A stretch of 64,000 nt of DNA from Unio delphinus (taxonomy: Eukaryota; Mollusca; Bivalvia; Unionida; Unionidae): NCBI GenBank assembly GCA_029339505.1, contig JAQISU010000166.1, positions 2,473,001 through 2,537,000 on the forward strand. Direction: 5' to 3'. Positions 38,327-50,142 of this stretch are shown here, in pieces (the stretch's first letter is position 1; every line of letters starts with the position of its first letter). The notes under the pieces were generated by a model. The model saw only the letters and a list, made by a program, of their open reading frames with translations. It searched no databases and was not told the origin of the DNA. Position numbers and translations under genes: made by a program.

Positions 38327-39169
38327 CAGTCGACTCCACTTAACTGCACATCGGTTAACTGCACACGCCGGATAACTGCACGTAGTCACGCCGGTCCCGT
38401 TTTTTCTCAATGCTTTTCAATGGGAACAATCTTCGGATAACTGCACTTCGCTTAAATGCACACTCCGGATAATAGCACGATAAATTTCTGCCCGTGGCAC
38501 ATTATTCAATACAATTTTACTACGGTTAACTGCACAATGTATATTCATGATCAGTTATTGTCAGTCCACTGCTGTAGCGCTTCAAATAAGCCAACAATTA
38601 AGCCAGTAAATGCGACTTTGTAAATGATTGACATGTAAAGGACGCCTTAGATGGTATATACATGTATATCCGCGCCCACTAGGGAGCAATAGCGTGAGGA
38701 AAAATCATTGTACAGCATGGGAAAAATTGCTCTAAACCGTTTGCGTTTGAATGATTTCAAACCCAAAAATGGATGGCTGGAAAGATGGAAAATGCGCAAC
38801 AGAATTAAATTTAAACGACAACATGGCGAAAAACAGGATGCAGACGACATTGGAGCTGAACGCTTTTTCTGTGGGAGATGACCCATCAATGTCTGACACC
38901 AGTTTTCAAATAACCAGCGATATATAGAATTTCTTGAAATTTGCTATAATTCCTTGATCCGTTGGTTGTTCGGAGGAAGGAAAACAAGCTTAACATTTAA
39001 GTAAAAGTTGAAAGAGCGGATTCTAATCATTGTTTAAATTTATTCTTCACACATATTCGTGCCGTGCTGATTTAAAGCTGTACTGTACCGTACTTCAGTT
39101 AACTGCACACTCCGGTTAACTGCAGTCTTGTGGGGGGCCTGAGGGTGTGCAGTTAACCAGATTCGACTG
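38327..39169 (+). mobile_element. Tigger/pogo-like DNA transposon, internally deleted
   Basis: Flanked by TA on both sides (38325-38326 and 39170-39171), as expected for the Tc1/mariner/pogo superfamily. The ends are imperfect inverted repeats: the left begins cagtcgactccacttaactg, and the complement of the right end begins cagtcgaatctggttaactg. Subterminal ttaactgcaca motifs recur several times at both ends and are the likely transposase-binding sites. The 843-bp element keeps only a DNA-binding-domain fragment of its transposase (38717-38881). It is richer in CpG than the surrounding DNA. Confidence 0.88.
38717..38881 (+). pseudogene. Tigger-like transposase fragment (CENP-B-type DNA-binding domain)
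   Basis: A plus-strand frame of 54 codons ending at a stop contains NDFKPKNGWLERWKMRNRI followed by KFKRQHGEKQDADDIGAERF. The FK.xNGWLxRWKxRxxIxFK pattern is characteristic of the second helix-turn-helix of the CENP-B/Tigger (Tc5-type) DNA-binding domain. The DDE catalytic domain is absent, so it cannot encode an active transposase. An open frame on the opposite strand over the same bases is a shadow. Confidence 0.8.
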
Positions 39170-39171
39170 TA

Positions 39172-39901
39172 CACATAAAGCAAACTAAAACAGAAATTTC
39201 ACTTGAATATTATTTAACTGATATTTATTTATTAAAGAAATGCCTGAAGCAGGTGTAAGTGACATTTTCACTGATCAAAATTTCATTAAATATCATTATT
39301 TATGTTGTATGGAGAAGGCTGTTTGAAAAGAACATATAATAGAAAATATGACTTATTAATAAAAGACAATAATTTAATAAAAAGTTTATTAAAATTTGCA
39401 CGTCCTATTTACCATTATTCAATAATAAAATGACCAATACATCAGTGTTTCATTTACAATTTTCTTTGCAATTTTCTTTGAGTTCAACAAATAGGGTTAA
39501 TAACTTTTTTTTTATTTTCTTTTAAAAAGGAATGGGTCAATGCACAACCTCGCCTTATTAGTGGGTTCACATGTTTTTGGGTCACGAGTTATTGAGGGAG
39601 TGGGGTATTGTTTATTGGCACATCTTAAGTTGATAGTCATAACATGTATTAAGTTTCATGGTGCTTTTTTTGAAAACTGTCAAATAAGTTGCATTTTGGA
39701 AGATTCTATCATAAACTACAACCAGCTCTAAGTCAGAAGGAGCAATGACTCTAACACAAATTGCAGAATTACTGTGATTTGTTGTAATCTTAAGGTGATG
39801 ACCAAAACATGTATCAAACTTTATATTAATTCATCATATGGGATAACCATGTCATTGATCTAATATTTGCAATCTGAGGTCGCCCTTTTTGACTAACTTA
39901 C
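39172..39901. other. Non-coding (putative intron 3' of the first coding exon)
   Basis: No feature seen apart from the splice donor of the exon at 39902. Confidence 0.5.
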
Positions 39902-40523
39902 CTGGTAATTTGTCTTCAAAATTACAGTTCTGTGGTTCAGCTCCTTGATTCTCAACTTCTGTATGTTGCTTATTATCATCCTCAACTGGTATATCTTTGA
40001 CCTCTATATCTTTGACCTCCTGGTTTTGCTGATCACCATCATTACCACCCTCTGTAGAAACAGCATCTCTCCAAATTTCTTTAAAATTTTTGTTCCTTTC
40101 CTCTGCCTCACCCTTATTTTCAACCTTGCTATCCTCTCCAGAGATCCCCCATTCTTTTGGTTTGTCTGTAGTGCCATTAGCTTGATCATCAGTAGATTCA
40201 CCTTCCTGTTCAGCTGCAGCCTCTTTACCTGTTTCTGCAGGAACAAGTACTTCTGGTGAATCTGTACTAACATCATCTATCACTTGGAGATCCTCTGCAT
40301 AGGGCAAAGTGACTGAGCTAGAGTCTGGTAGTGTGTACTCTATTGTTGGACAAGATTCTGACAGTGTGTACTCTTCTATCTGACAGGGAGATGGAGATAC
40401 TGTATTTGTTGTTTGATCACATGAAGCAACACCCTCAGAATCACCTCCCTTCACTGATGAAACCTTCGCAGACTCTTCTGAAGCTGGATTCTCTGCTGCG
40501 GCATCTTCAAATGTGGTAGACAT
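39902..40523 (-). CDS. First coding exon of an acidic, low-complexity protein
   Basis: A minus-strand exon with 207 complete codons plus one base. The start is at 40523 (AAAAAG before ATG, A at -3), and an in-frame TGA lies 18 nt upstream, so this is a true N-terminus rather than an internal exon. The donor is a perfect CAG/GTAAGT at 39901, phase 1. The encoded sequence is very rich in Glu, Asp, Ser and Thr and has few hydrophobic runs. There is no signal peptide, no membrane segment and no domain I recognise, so it is probably a disordered intracellular protein. Small internal repeats are visible: IEEYTLSES / TIEYTLPDS near residues 50-70 and EVKDIEVKDIPVEDD near residue 170. The next exon is probably at 5055-5405, since phase and composition match. 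Gene identity is unknown. Confidence 0.72.
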
Positions 40524-40576
40524 CTTTTTGTCAGCTCTTCAGGTGATGTTCACTACAACTACTGACTCAGTTTAAT
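40524..40576 (-). other. 5' UTR part of the exon, with splice acceptor
   Basis: On the minus strand, a pyrimidine-rich tract and cag (ttatcctttcacag, ending at 40577) immediately precede 53 nt of leader. This makes the start codon lie in the second or a later exon; the promoter and leader exon are upstream and were not located. Confidence 0.6.
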
Positions 40577-40577
40577 C

Positions 40578-41524
40578 TGTGAAAGGATAAGGTTATTTGA
40601 CCAACTAAGAATGTGTAGCATTTAAACAGGAAAGTCTACATGGAATAATTACAGTCAAAGCATGCTTTCAATAAAATGCTTGTTAGGGAACCTAATAAAT
40701 CATTCACTAATCTTAAAATCTAATTAAGTGGTTCATTTAGCATACTGTGAATATGCTAGGTTTTAAAAAGTCTGGCCCCATATTTCTGAAACTCAAGCTC
40801 ACTAAAATGTGACATTCTATCACATTAATCAGAATAAAGGTAGTTTAACACAACTTCATTGTCAACTTCAGCTCCTCTTCTAGCATAGAATTCAATTATG
40901 AAGATTTACTCCAAATATGATAACTAATTCTGGACTTTTGAGCTTTAGCTTGCATTTCTTGTTCAAATAATTTTAAGAATAGGTGTCCCGATTATAAATA
41001 TTAAGTTGATTGCAACTTTAATTTGATAGAAAAGTTCAATGGAGGTCAAGAAGCAACATGATTGCACAATGCCAGTTGTTCTTGATCTTTTAATAGTTTC
41101 AGACACAATCCTAAAAAGCTCATTTTCCATTACCATAGTTCTTCACTAAAACATGGGAAAATTTAGTCATTATCACAAGGCAATAATGTCCACTACAGAA
41201 ATGCATGCAAGGCAATGGCAGCATTATGGAAACTAATGCCAATTATGCATATATAATTTTAAGCATGGAAAAACACAAGTTTATTAAGTAAAAGCAAAGA
41301 AATAAAAATGACAAGAATACATAATTTTTAGTAAAGTCAAAAGATGCTGATATAAAATGATAAAGTCTAGTTATGTGAGAAAACGTAAGACTAATTAAAA
41401 TCAACATTGGACTTGAATTAATGTTTTTACCAACCATTTATTAGTCCAAAGATAATAATTTCATAAATAAGTTAATTATTTAATACTTTAAAAATTATTC
41501 ATCATAGTGAGGATACAAGAAATC
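40578..41524. other. Non-coding, probable 5' UTR intron of the minus-strand gene
   Basis: AT-rich. No alternative exon or promoter signal recognised. Confidence 0.4.
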
Positions 41525-43190
41525 TGTCATGGTAATAGAGTTCAACCCGTACATTAACTTATAAATAAGCTTTATGAAATATATCCTTACAGGTTAACTA
41601 GTGTTAACGTATTAATGTGCTTTACAAAATCTATCCTTGTGATACAATTCAACCAGTATGTTAACTTATAAATGTGCTTTATGAAATCTATCCATGTGAT
41701 ACAGGTCAGTCAGTACATTAACTTATTAAATGTGCTTTATGAAATCTATCCTTGTGATACAGGTCAGTCAGTACATTAACTTATTAAATGTGCTTTATGA
41801 AATCTATCCATGTGATACAGGTCAGTCAGTACATTAACTTATTAAATGTGCTTTATGAAATCTATCCATGTGATACAGGTCAGTCAGTACATTAACTTAT
41901 TAAATGTGCTTTATGAAATCTATCCATGTGATACAGGTCAGTCAGTACATTAACAGTACATTAACTTATTAAATGTGCTTTATGAAATCTATCCATGTGA
42001 TACAGGTCAGTCAGTACATTAACTTATTAAATGTGCTTTATGAAATCTATCCATGTGATACAGGTCAGTCAGTACATTAACTTATTAAATGTGCTTTATG
42101 AAATCTATCCATGTGATACAGGTCAGTCAGTACATTAACTTATTAAATGTGCTTTATGAAATCTATCCATGTGATACAGGTCAGTCAGTACATTAACAGT
42201 ACATTAACTTATTAAATGTGCTTTATGAAATCTATCCATGTGATACAGGTCAGTCAGTACATTAACTTATTAAATGTGCTTTATGAAATCTATCCATGTG
42301 ATACAGGTCAGTCAGTACATTAACAGTACATTAACTTATTAAATGTGCTTTATGAAATCTATCCATGTGATACAGGTCAGTCAGTACATTAACTTATTAA
42401 ATGTGCTTTATGAAATCTATCCATGTGATACAGGTCAGTCAGTACATTAACTTATTAAATGTGCTTTATGAAATCTATCCATGTGATACAGGTCAGTCAG
42501 TACATTAACAGTACATTAACTTATTAAATGTGCTTTATGAAATCTATCCATGTGATACAGGTCAGTCAGTACATTAACTTATTAAATGTGCTTTATGAAA
42601 TCTATCCATGTGATACAGGTCAGTCAGTACATTAACTTATTAAATGTGCTTTATGAAATCTATCCATGTGATACAGGTCAGTCAGTACATTAACAGTACA
42701 TTAACTTATTAAATGTGCTTTATGAAATCTATCCTTGTGATACAGGTCAGTCAGTACATTAACTTATTAAATGTGCTTTATGAAATCTATCCATGTGATA
42801 CAGGTCAGTCAGTACATTAACTTATTAAATGTGCTTTATGAAATCTATCCATGTGATACAGGTCAGTCAGTACATAAACTTATTAAATGTGCTTTATGAA
42901 ATCTATCCTTGTGATACAGGTCAGTCAGTACATTAACTTATTAAATGTGCTTTATGAAATCTATCCTTGTGATACAGGTCAGTCAGTACATTAACTTATT
43001 AAATGTGCTTTATGAAATCTATCCATGTGATACAGGTCAGTCAGTACATTAACTTATTAAATGTGCTTTATGAAATCTATCCATGTGATACAGGTCAGTC
43101 AGTACATTAACTTATTAAATGTGCTTTATGAAATCTATCCATGTGATACAGGTCAGTCAGTACATTAACTTATTAAACTTTATGAAATCT
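41525..43190. repeat. 58-bp minisatellite, about 28 copies, with 69-bp variant units
   Basis: Units of ttaaatgtgctttatgaaat, ctatccatgtgatacaggtc and agtcagtacattaactta. Five units carry an extra 11 bp (a repeat of agtacattaac), starting at 41950, 42193, 42320, 42505 and 42690. The gaps equal 4, 2, 3 and 3 standard units plus 11 bp, so blocks of several units have been copied. The left edge (41525-41700) is diverged and the centre is almost invariant. Confidence 0.97.
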
Positions 43191-44754
43191 ATATTATTTG
43201 CAAAAGTATTTTGTTAAGTGTGTATCAAAAATAAAGATTGTCAATTCTATCTGACCTGACTTATTTCATTTGCAACCTTTAACACTAGTTTTCTATCTTT
43301 GTCTTACAAGCAGTGTTAACATAAGAATAATTTACCAATAGCTGCAACATCACCATTTCTAGACAATGTGCTAACAAAAACTGGATGACATATTGATACC
43401 AGCAAAACATGTAAGTTTGCCATTTTTGCATCAAAAGAATTTTTAAAAATTAATTGAAAACAGTTTAATTTCCCTAGTGAAGGCACTCATCTGGTACATT
43501 GGTTTTCCTTATTCCTTTTCCAGGGCATAATGTTCTCCTGATAGATGATGTAAAATGGAAGAGTAGTCTTGTAAGAAACACAACTTCCTAGATCTAGTGA
43601 GAAATAAACCCTTTAGCAAATAATTCTGTCATTCTGAGGAATAAAGCAACTACTAAATGATTGGTACATAAAGTTTGATTTATATGCAAATAAGAATTCA
43701 GGTTGGTTACTGTGGAGCAGACGAGTTAAAATTCCTTTTTACATGCATCATTAATTTGATTGTTCTGAATAATAGGAGGTACTAAGGCATGAGAGTACAT
43801 TTAATGTCTTTACTTTGAAAATTTTCTATTATGTGCAACTGAAGAACCTATCAAGATTGAATGTTTTCTGTTTTAATATATAACACAATCTGGAATGCTG
43901 CCATTTGTTTGTGGTGTGGTCTGGAAAATAGATAAATAAAGTGGAAAGGACATAAATACCACCTGAAATCCAATACTGACAGATTTTGATGCCATATTTA
44001 AACACCTTGGCCAACAAATCTGCACACATATTATATTTTAAGAATAATTGAAACAGGATGCATATTCATACACTGCTCGCATCTGTTGCATGGAGATGCA
44101 AAATATGCTGTCATTATTTATTTCCTGATAATGACTAAAAACATATTCCCAATGCATGTACATTTGATAATACATGGAAATGACATGTTCTAAAAATTTT
44201 AATGGAATTGAATAAAATAAATCAATTTAACATATATAAAACGTCATAAAATTTCCAGAACAAAATGCATATCAGATTGAAATGTTTTATATTTATTTAC
44301 TGGTATTGTAGCATGAAAATCCAATCAAGTTATCTATCTATATATGTTGACTATATTTCAATTTTGCTAACTTGTGTTAAAAAGGTCTTTGTCAAAAAAA
44401 GTTTAAATATTTGGTGAAAAAAATTGAAAATTAAATCAGGTCATTGACGTAATAATAATGTCATTGGTCTACCTCAAATGTCTTTCCCTAGCCATGCTTA
44501 CAAGGTTTTATCCGAAATGTACAAAATGTAAAAATTTTAAAGAAAAAAAACACCCCAAGTTGTGTAAATACCTAAACTGATGTTCTACGTATTAATATAA
44601 ATATGTAAACTAAATTTTAAATTTGGCTGTCTGAAATAAATTTTGCTGAAAAACCTAGTCTTATTTATACTTAAATATGCTTACAAAGCTGTAAAAAAAA
44701 GAGTTTCAAAAATTGTTCAGAAATGTGTAAAAAATGAGAACCAATGTGTATTGG
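43191..44754. other. AT-rich non-coding stretch
   Basis: No gene, RNA or mobile element recognised. Confidence 0.5.
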
Positions 44755-45075
44755 AGCTCAGAGGGATGATTAAGCTTATGCTATGGCTGACACGAATTAA
44801 AAGTGGGATGATAAAGTTCACACTATGGCTGACATATAAAAGTGGGATGATAATGTTCACACTATGGCTGACATATAAAAGTGGGATGATAAAGTTCACA
44901 CTATGGCTGACATATAAAAGTGGGATGATAAAGTTCACACTATGGCTGACATATAAAAGTGGGATGATAAAGTTCACACAATGGCTGACACCATATAAAA
45001 GTGGGATGATCAAGCTTATGCTATGGCTGACATATAAAAGTGGGATGATCAAGCTCACACTATGGCTGACATTCT
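44755..45075. repeat. 39-bp minisatellite, about 8 copies
   Basis: Units of aaaagtgggatgataaagtt, cacactatggctgacatat. The 39-bp period gives 13-residue-period open frames on both strands, which I do not regard as coding. Confidence 0.95.
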
Positions 45076-45489
45076 TACAAAGGAATTAATGTACTAAACA
45101 ATATAGCATACATTTTACAGCACACGATTTAGCAACCATGTTGGACTATATCACTAGTATAAAAAATGCAATTAACAATTCTTAAATAATAAATATAAAA
45201 TTGAAAAAATTAAAATATGACAAATACATTTATTTTTAAAAACATTAATAATACATTTTGCGATTAATTTGTCATGAATTATGAAAATATGATTGTAATA
45301 TTAAATTTGTTACACGATTACTTGGGGAATTCACCGTACAGTCACTACTGATGTACCTAAACAGTGAGAAAGTAACATGCTATGTACTGCCATAAACAAA
45401 TACCACACTGCTGTGCACCTCTAATAAATAAATATATATACTTCTTGAGATATTCCAAGAACCAATTAATTAATTTTGGTTATAGTTAT

Positions 45490-45605
45490 GATATGGGGAT
45501 TAGTCTCTGCCCTGAGACACATACTATGGGGATTAGTCTCTGCCAAATACCTGTACCAAATAACATCAATCAACCTGAGACACATATGGGGATTAGTCTC
45601 GATTG
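45490..45605. repeat. Short dispersed triplicate (tatggggattagtctc)
   Basis: Three copies of atggggattagtctc, two preceded by ctgagacacat, at irregular spacing. Confidence 0.8.
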
Positions 45606-46110
45606 TATAATGCATGGAGAGGTCTTTTATATATCTTTTTGAGGCTCCCTGTACAATGCATGGAGAGGTATTTATCTTGTATTATACATATTTTTTTTAT
45701 TGGCTTGCACATGTCATCAACAAGTAATGCTTTCTTTGACACAAGATTCCAATGTCATCACTGATACAAAACATTAAAAGCTGCTACATGTACTTATGAA
45801 ATAAAATTGATATATCTTTTAAATTCACTCTTTATTCAGTAATGAAAGTAAACACTATTTAAAACAAACTAGTTTAATTTCTTTATTTTTGGAAATATGC
45901 AACAGAAAGCAAACAATTAATAAAATAAAATATAAGCAAGTATTTACATACACATATTGCCATGCACATGTGTAGTACAATGCAATACAGTAGGGATATA
46001 AACTGAAGTTTTAACAATGTTGAAATAATGGAAGCAAACAAAACTACATAATAACTTATTGTACATTCAATGTGTGCCTGTTTGCAAAATAATTGATAAA
46101 GTATTCCTTT
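45606..46110. other. Non-coding stretch
   Basis: A short direct repeat tgcatggagaggt at 45609 and 45657; otherwise no feature. Confidence 0.5.
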
Positions 46111-46114
46111 ATCA

Positions 46115-46625
46115 CAAAGCCTTTCATTATAATGCATTTCCTGTTATGATGCCCTTTATTATAATGCATTAATATAAGGAGCTTTATTATAATGCATTTC
46201 CTGTTATGATGCCCTTTATTAAAATGCATTTCCTGTTATGATGCCCTTTATTACAATACATTTTCTGTTATGATGCCCTTTATTATAATGCATTTCCTGT
46301 TATGATGCCCTTTATTACAATACATTTCCTATTATGATGCCCTATATATAATGCATTTCTTGTTATGATACCCTTTATTATAATGCATTTCCTGTTATGA
46401 TGCCCTTTATTATAATGCATTTCCTGTTGTGATGCCCTTTAATATAATGCATTTCCTATTATGATGCTCTTTATTATAATGCATTTCCTGTTATGATGCC
46501 CTTTATTATAATGCATTTCCTGTTATGATGCCTTTTATTATAATGCATTTCTTGTTATGATGCCCTTTAATATAATGCATTTCCTGTTATGATGCCCTTT
46601 ATTATAATGCATTTACTGTTATAAG
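46115..46625. repeat. 32-bp minisatellite, about 15 copies
   Basis: Units of attataatgcatttcctgtt, atgatgcccttt. It degenerates into larger-spaced relatives up to about 46700. Confidence 0.95.
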
Positions 46626-46794
46626 GCCAGTCTTTATAATACAATTTCTATTACAAGGCCATTCTTTACAATGCAATTCATGTTAAAAGGCAGATATCAT
46701 TATGGGTCTCCATTTATTATGCAATAGTTAAATTATAAGCATAATGTACTTTATGATAAGGTGGTTTCATAAGGGGATCTCAGTATAATGTATT

Positions 46795-47490
46795 ATACTC
46801 CATGGCACCCATGGTCAGTCTTATCATGAATTTATCATGAATAAGTACTGTACATAAGACTAAATGACGTTATAATGTGTGGCACTCATGGTCAGTGTTA
46901 TCATTAATAAATACTATATATGCTTTTGTGGTTTGTGTTTTTATGGTTTAATGCCATTTTTCAGCACAAAATAGGCTATATATGGCAGCCAGTAGTAATG
47001 ATGGAGGAAGAATCCGAAAAAAACAGAAAGAACCACATTGGCTGAATCTGAGATTCAAACCCATGCAGACAGAGGTGAGATGGCAGTGATCCGTAACGGA
47101 CAGTGCTTTAGACCACTTGGCCACTCGGGGCCCCTTACTGTATATGTATTGATAAGACTAAATGACATTATAATGTGTGGTACTCATGGTCAGTGTTATC
47201 ATTAATGAGTACTGTACATGTATTGATAAGACTAAATGACATACTCCATGGCACACATGGTCAGTGTTATCATTAATGAGTACTGTACATATATTGATAA
47301 AACTAAATGATATTATACTCCATGGCACACATGGTCAGTGTTATCATTAATGAGTACTGTACATGTATTGATAAGACTAAATGACATACTCCATGGCACA
47401 CATGGTCAGCGTTATCATTAATGAGTACTGTACATGTATTGATAAGACTAAATGACATACTCCATGGCACACATGGTCAGTGTATTAAAA
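46795..47490. repeat. 71-bp minisatellite split by a SINE
   Basis: Units of gacatactccatggcacaca, tggtcagtgttatcattaat, gagtactgtacatgtattga and taagactaaat, in about 7 copies, some with internal deletions. The SINE at 46923-47135 sits inside one unit. Confidence 0.92.
46923..47135 (-). mobile_element. tRNA-derived SINE, family 1 (copy D), with target-site duplication
   Basis: The best-preserved copy. On the minus strand it starts ggggccccgagtggccaagt, with an A box (complement of 47111-47123) and a B box gggtttgaatctc (complement of 47050-47062), then body and tail. It is flanked by tactatatatg (46912-46922) and tactgtatatg (47136-47146), an 11-bp target-site duplication with one mismatch, created inside a 71-bp repeat unit. 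The insertion is therefore younger than the array. Confidence 0.85.
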
Positions 47491-47519
47491 GAGGGAATAC
47501 GGTATATACTTATTGTTTA

Positions 47520-47700
47520 TTTTAACTGTACATTTAAATTTTGAATCAATTTTGAATCAATTGTACATTAAATCTTTGAATCAACTGTACATTTAAATTT
47601 TGAAACAACTGCAAATTTAAAGTTTGAATCAAATGTAAATTTAATATTTGAATCAACCATACATTTAAGGTTTGAATCAACTGTACATTTAAGGTTTAAA
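47520..47700. repeat. 24-bp minisatellite, about 7 copies
   Basis: Units of aatcaactgtacatttaaat, tttg. Confidence 0.92.
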
Positions 47701-48515
47701 GTGGTTGCTACAGTGATAAACTGCATAACAAACTCACCATGAATCTGGCCCCCTGTATTACATATGCATATGTTCTTCTTCATGACAAATCAGCTGATTA
47801 ATCAGCTAATTTCTTGGTCTGCAGTTGGTCTGGTGAAAGTAAGTGCCCTGATATGCATGAGCTTCAATAGAATGTAGACAATCAATGGATTCAAACATCT
47901 CATGTCACTGGGTACAACAGATCAGCCAAGGTGGAAGGTGTAACAACGTTTTGAAACTGTCATTTTGAGCTTGGCAGAATGGAAATTAATAATGTACTGG
48001 AATGGTGGATGTTGGAAATAAGTAAAGGGTGGCACCTTTATTACCGATTCTTGCATATTGCAAATATTTTGAAACTGACCACACACTGAACTAATACAAT
48101 TTGGTTAGTTTCAACCAGGTAATTAATTACACTTACTCAAAGGTCAACAGCTGATTGTACAGAAATGTATTACTGTTGCATGCACAGTTACACAACCCCA
48201 ATGACTTTTAAAGGAATGACCTACTTCTCTTGGCAGTGAGATACAATATCAAAAATGAACCATTTATATCTTCACCTGAACTTCCTGCTTAGTACATGGT
48301 TTTTACCCCTATTACATATGAATGAATTATCCACCTTTATTGCTGTTGCCTAACTATACTGTCTAATTAATGTTAGATAATTAACTTTATTTTAGCATGA
48401 TCTGATATATGCTTATTGTATATACATATTGTGGTCAATACGCCAATGTAAAGACAATGATACTTGTACACAACAAGCCCAGAGCATGCCTTTTAATCTC
48501 ACAATCAAAACTGTA
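47701..48515. other. Non-coding stretch
   Basis: No supported feature. Confidence 0.5.
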
Positions 48516-48519
48516 CTTT

Positions 48520-48840
48520 AAAATGTGTGACCTTGACCCCAAGGTCATATTGAGTGAGTGTGTCTTAGAGTGTTCATTCAGTATACAAAAAAAATCCATC
48601 AGGGGATTAGGAAGTATAAGTAAGTGACCAATATTTAATCACAACATTCATGCACATTTTCTGTGACAGTGACTTTGATCCCAATGTAAAGGAGGCAACT
48701 GCATGGTACTGAATGCATTATCTTAGATTCCTACAAAGTATGAAGATACTTCATCTGAGGGTTTAGAACACAAATTTTTTTGGCCGTGATCTTGACCTCA
48801 ATAGCATACGAGTAAGCAGTCATGTTGCAAAATAAATTCT
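48520..48840. repeat. Old interspersed repeat with gaccttgacc blocks
   Basis: Degenerate copies of tgtgaccttgaccccaaggt (48526), gtgacagtgactttgatccc (48663) and gtgatcttgacctcaatagc (48786), spaced 119-138 bp. This is the same kind of repeat as 60420-61110. Confidence 0.6.
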
Positions 48841-48865
48841 TTCAGTTCTATGATAAATTAATGTC

Positions 48866-48915
48866 AATAATAATAATAATAATAATAATAAATATAATAA
48901 TAATAATAATAAATT
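48866..48915. repeat. Imperfect (AAT)n microsatellite
   Basis: Sixteen or so AAT units with one interruption. No LINE 3' end adjoins it. Confidence 0.9.
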
Positions 48916-49444
48916 AGTGGGTGACACATTTAGTCATGATGGGTGGCTGAGTAAATGGCTGAAGAAGTCTAACATGTATACATAACAAGCTACTATGAAT
49001 TATCTTCTTGTGTTCTGGAGAGTTCAATGCCAAATGAGGAATGTTTTATGGTGTGTTATATGCAATAAAGGCATCAGGGTGAACTTAATTTGGAGGAGTA
49101 TTAGATAAAAGTCAGCAGCCTTAAAATTCCAGTCAAAGGATATCTTTAGTTTGAACTATCTTGCAGGCTAATCATCAACTTAATGATAATACAGGAAAGA
49201 TATTCTCCATCCTTCACAAAATACAAAGTGTTTCTGGGAAAATCTGGACCAAAAAACTTTTTACAGTTGGTTAAGTGTGAAACTTAATGATCACAATAAA
49301 TGTCATCAGTGGTCACCAGACAGAGATACTGTGAAGGAAGCTAGAAATACTTGTGGAAGTTATATATAAAAGAAAAAAATCTTTGCAGAGAACTATGGGA
49401 TATATATCCATTCTCATATGTTTATTTGACAATACACCAACTAG

Positions 49445-49960
49445 TATTAACATGATAAAAGTACATGGAACAAAGAATTGCCATGGTACCATGACTTAGC
49501 ATGATGAAAGTACATGTAACATGAATTGCCATGGTACCATGATTTAGCATGATAAAAGTACATGTAACATGAATTGCCATGGTACCATGACTTAGCATGA
49601 TAAAAACACATGTAACATGAATTGCCATGGTACCATGACTTAGCATGATAAAAGTAAATGTAATATGAATTGCCATGGTACCATAAGTTAGCATGATAAA
49701 AGTACATGTAACATGAATTGGCATGGTACCATGACTTAACATGATGAATGTACATGTAACATGAATTGGCATGGTACCATGACTTAACATGTTGAATGTA
49801 CATGTAACATGAATTGCCATGGTACCATGACTTAACATGATGAATGTACATGTAACATGAATTGGCATGGTACCATGACTTAACATGTTGAATGTACATG
49901 TAACATGAATTGCCATGGTACCATGACTTAACATGATGAATGTACATGTAACATGCATCC
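49445..49960. repeat. 48-bp minisatellite, about 11 copies, with palindromic core
   Basis: Units of gcatgataaaagtacatgta, acatgaattgccatggtacc, atgactta. Most units hold the 12-bp palindrome catggtaccatg. Two sub-types (dataaaag/gatgaatg; tgcc/tggc) alternate in the right half. The long minus-strand open frames with a 16-residue period are repeat read-through. Confidence 0.96.
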
Positions 49961-50142
49961 CTAAACCATTAAAACATATGCTGCCTATTTACAATGTTAA
50001 GATAAAACGATAGACAAAATAGAATTCATATGAAGACTGAAATCTTTTAAAGGCAGTTAAAACATGTCAATTTTTTCAGATCAATAAGCATAATCTATGT
50101 TGCAGCTAAAGCATGCACTTACTGGTGATAAGTGGATTTCAG

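Larger units (their letters stand above)
5406..39901 (-). other. Putative 34.5-kb intron between two phase 1 coding exons
   Basis: On the minus strand the interval begins with a consensus donor (CAG then GTAAGT at 39901-39896) and ends with a T-rich acceptor (ggttcag at 5406). Both flanking coding exons have phase 1 junctions, and joining them makes an Asp codon and keeps the frame open. The interval contains most of the satellites, SINE copies and LINE pieces in this half of the window. Unseen small exons inside it are possible. No transcript evidence is available. Confidence 0.4.

Noticed and set aside
38647..38889. 80-codon minus-strand frame
   Set aside because: Antisense of the Tigger-like transposase fragment, which has family motifs on the plus strand.
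44643..45089. 148-codon plus-strand frame
   Set aside because: Created by the 39-bp repeat; the minus strand is equally open.
49422..49958. 178-codon minus-strand frame, Cys/His/Met-rich
   Set aside because: Read-through of the 48-bp repeat, with a second frame also open.
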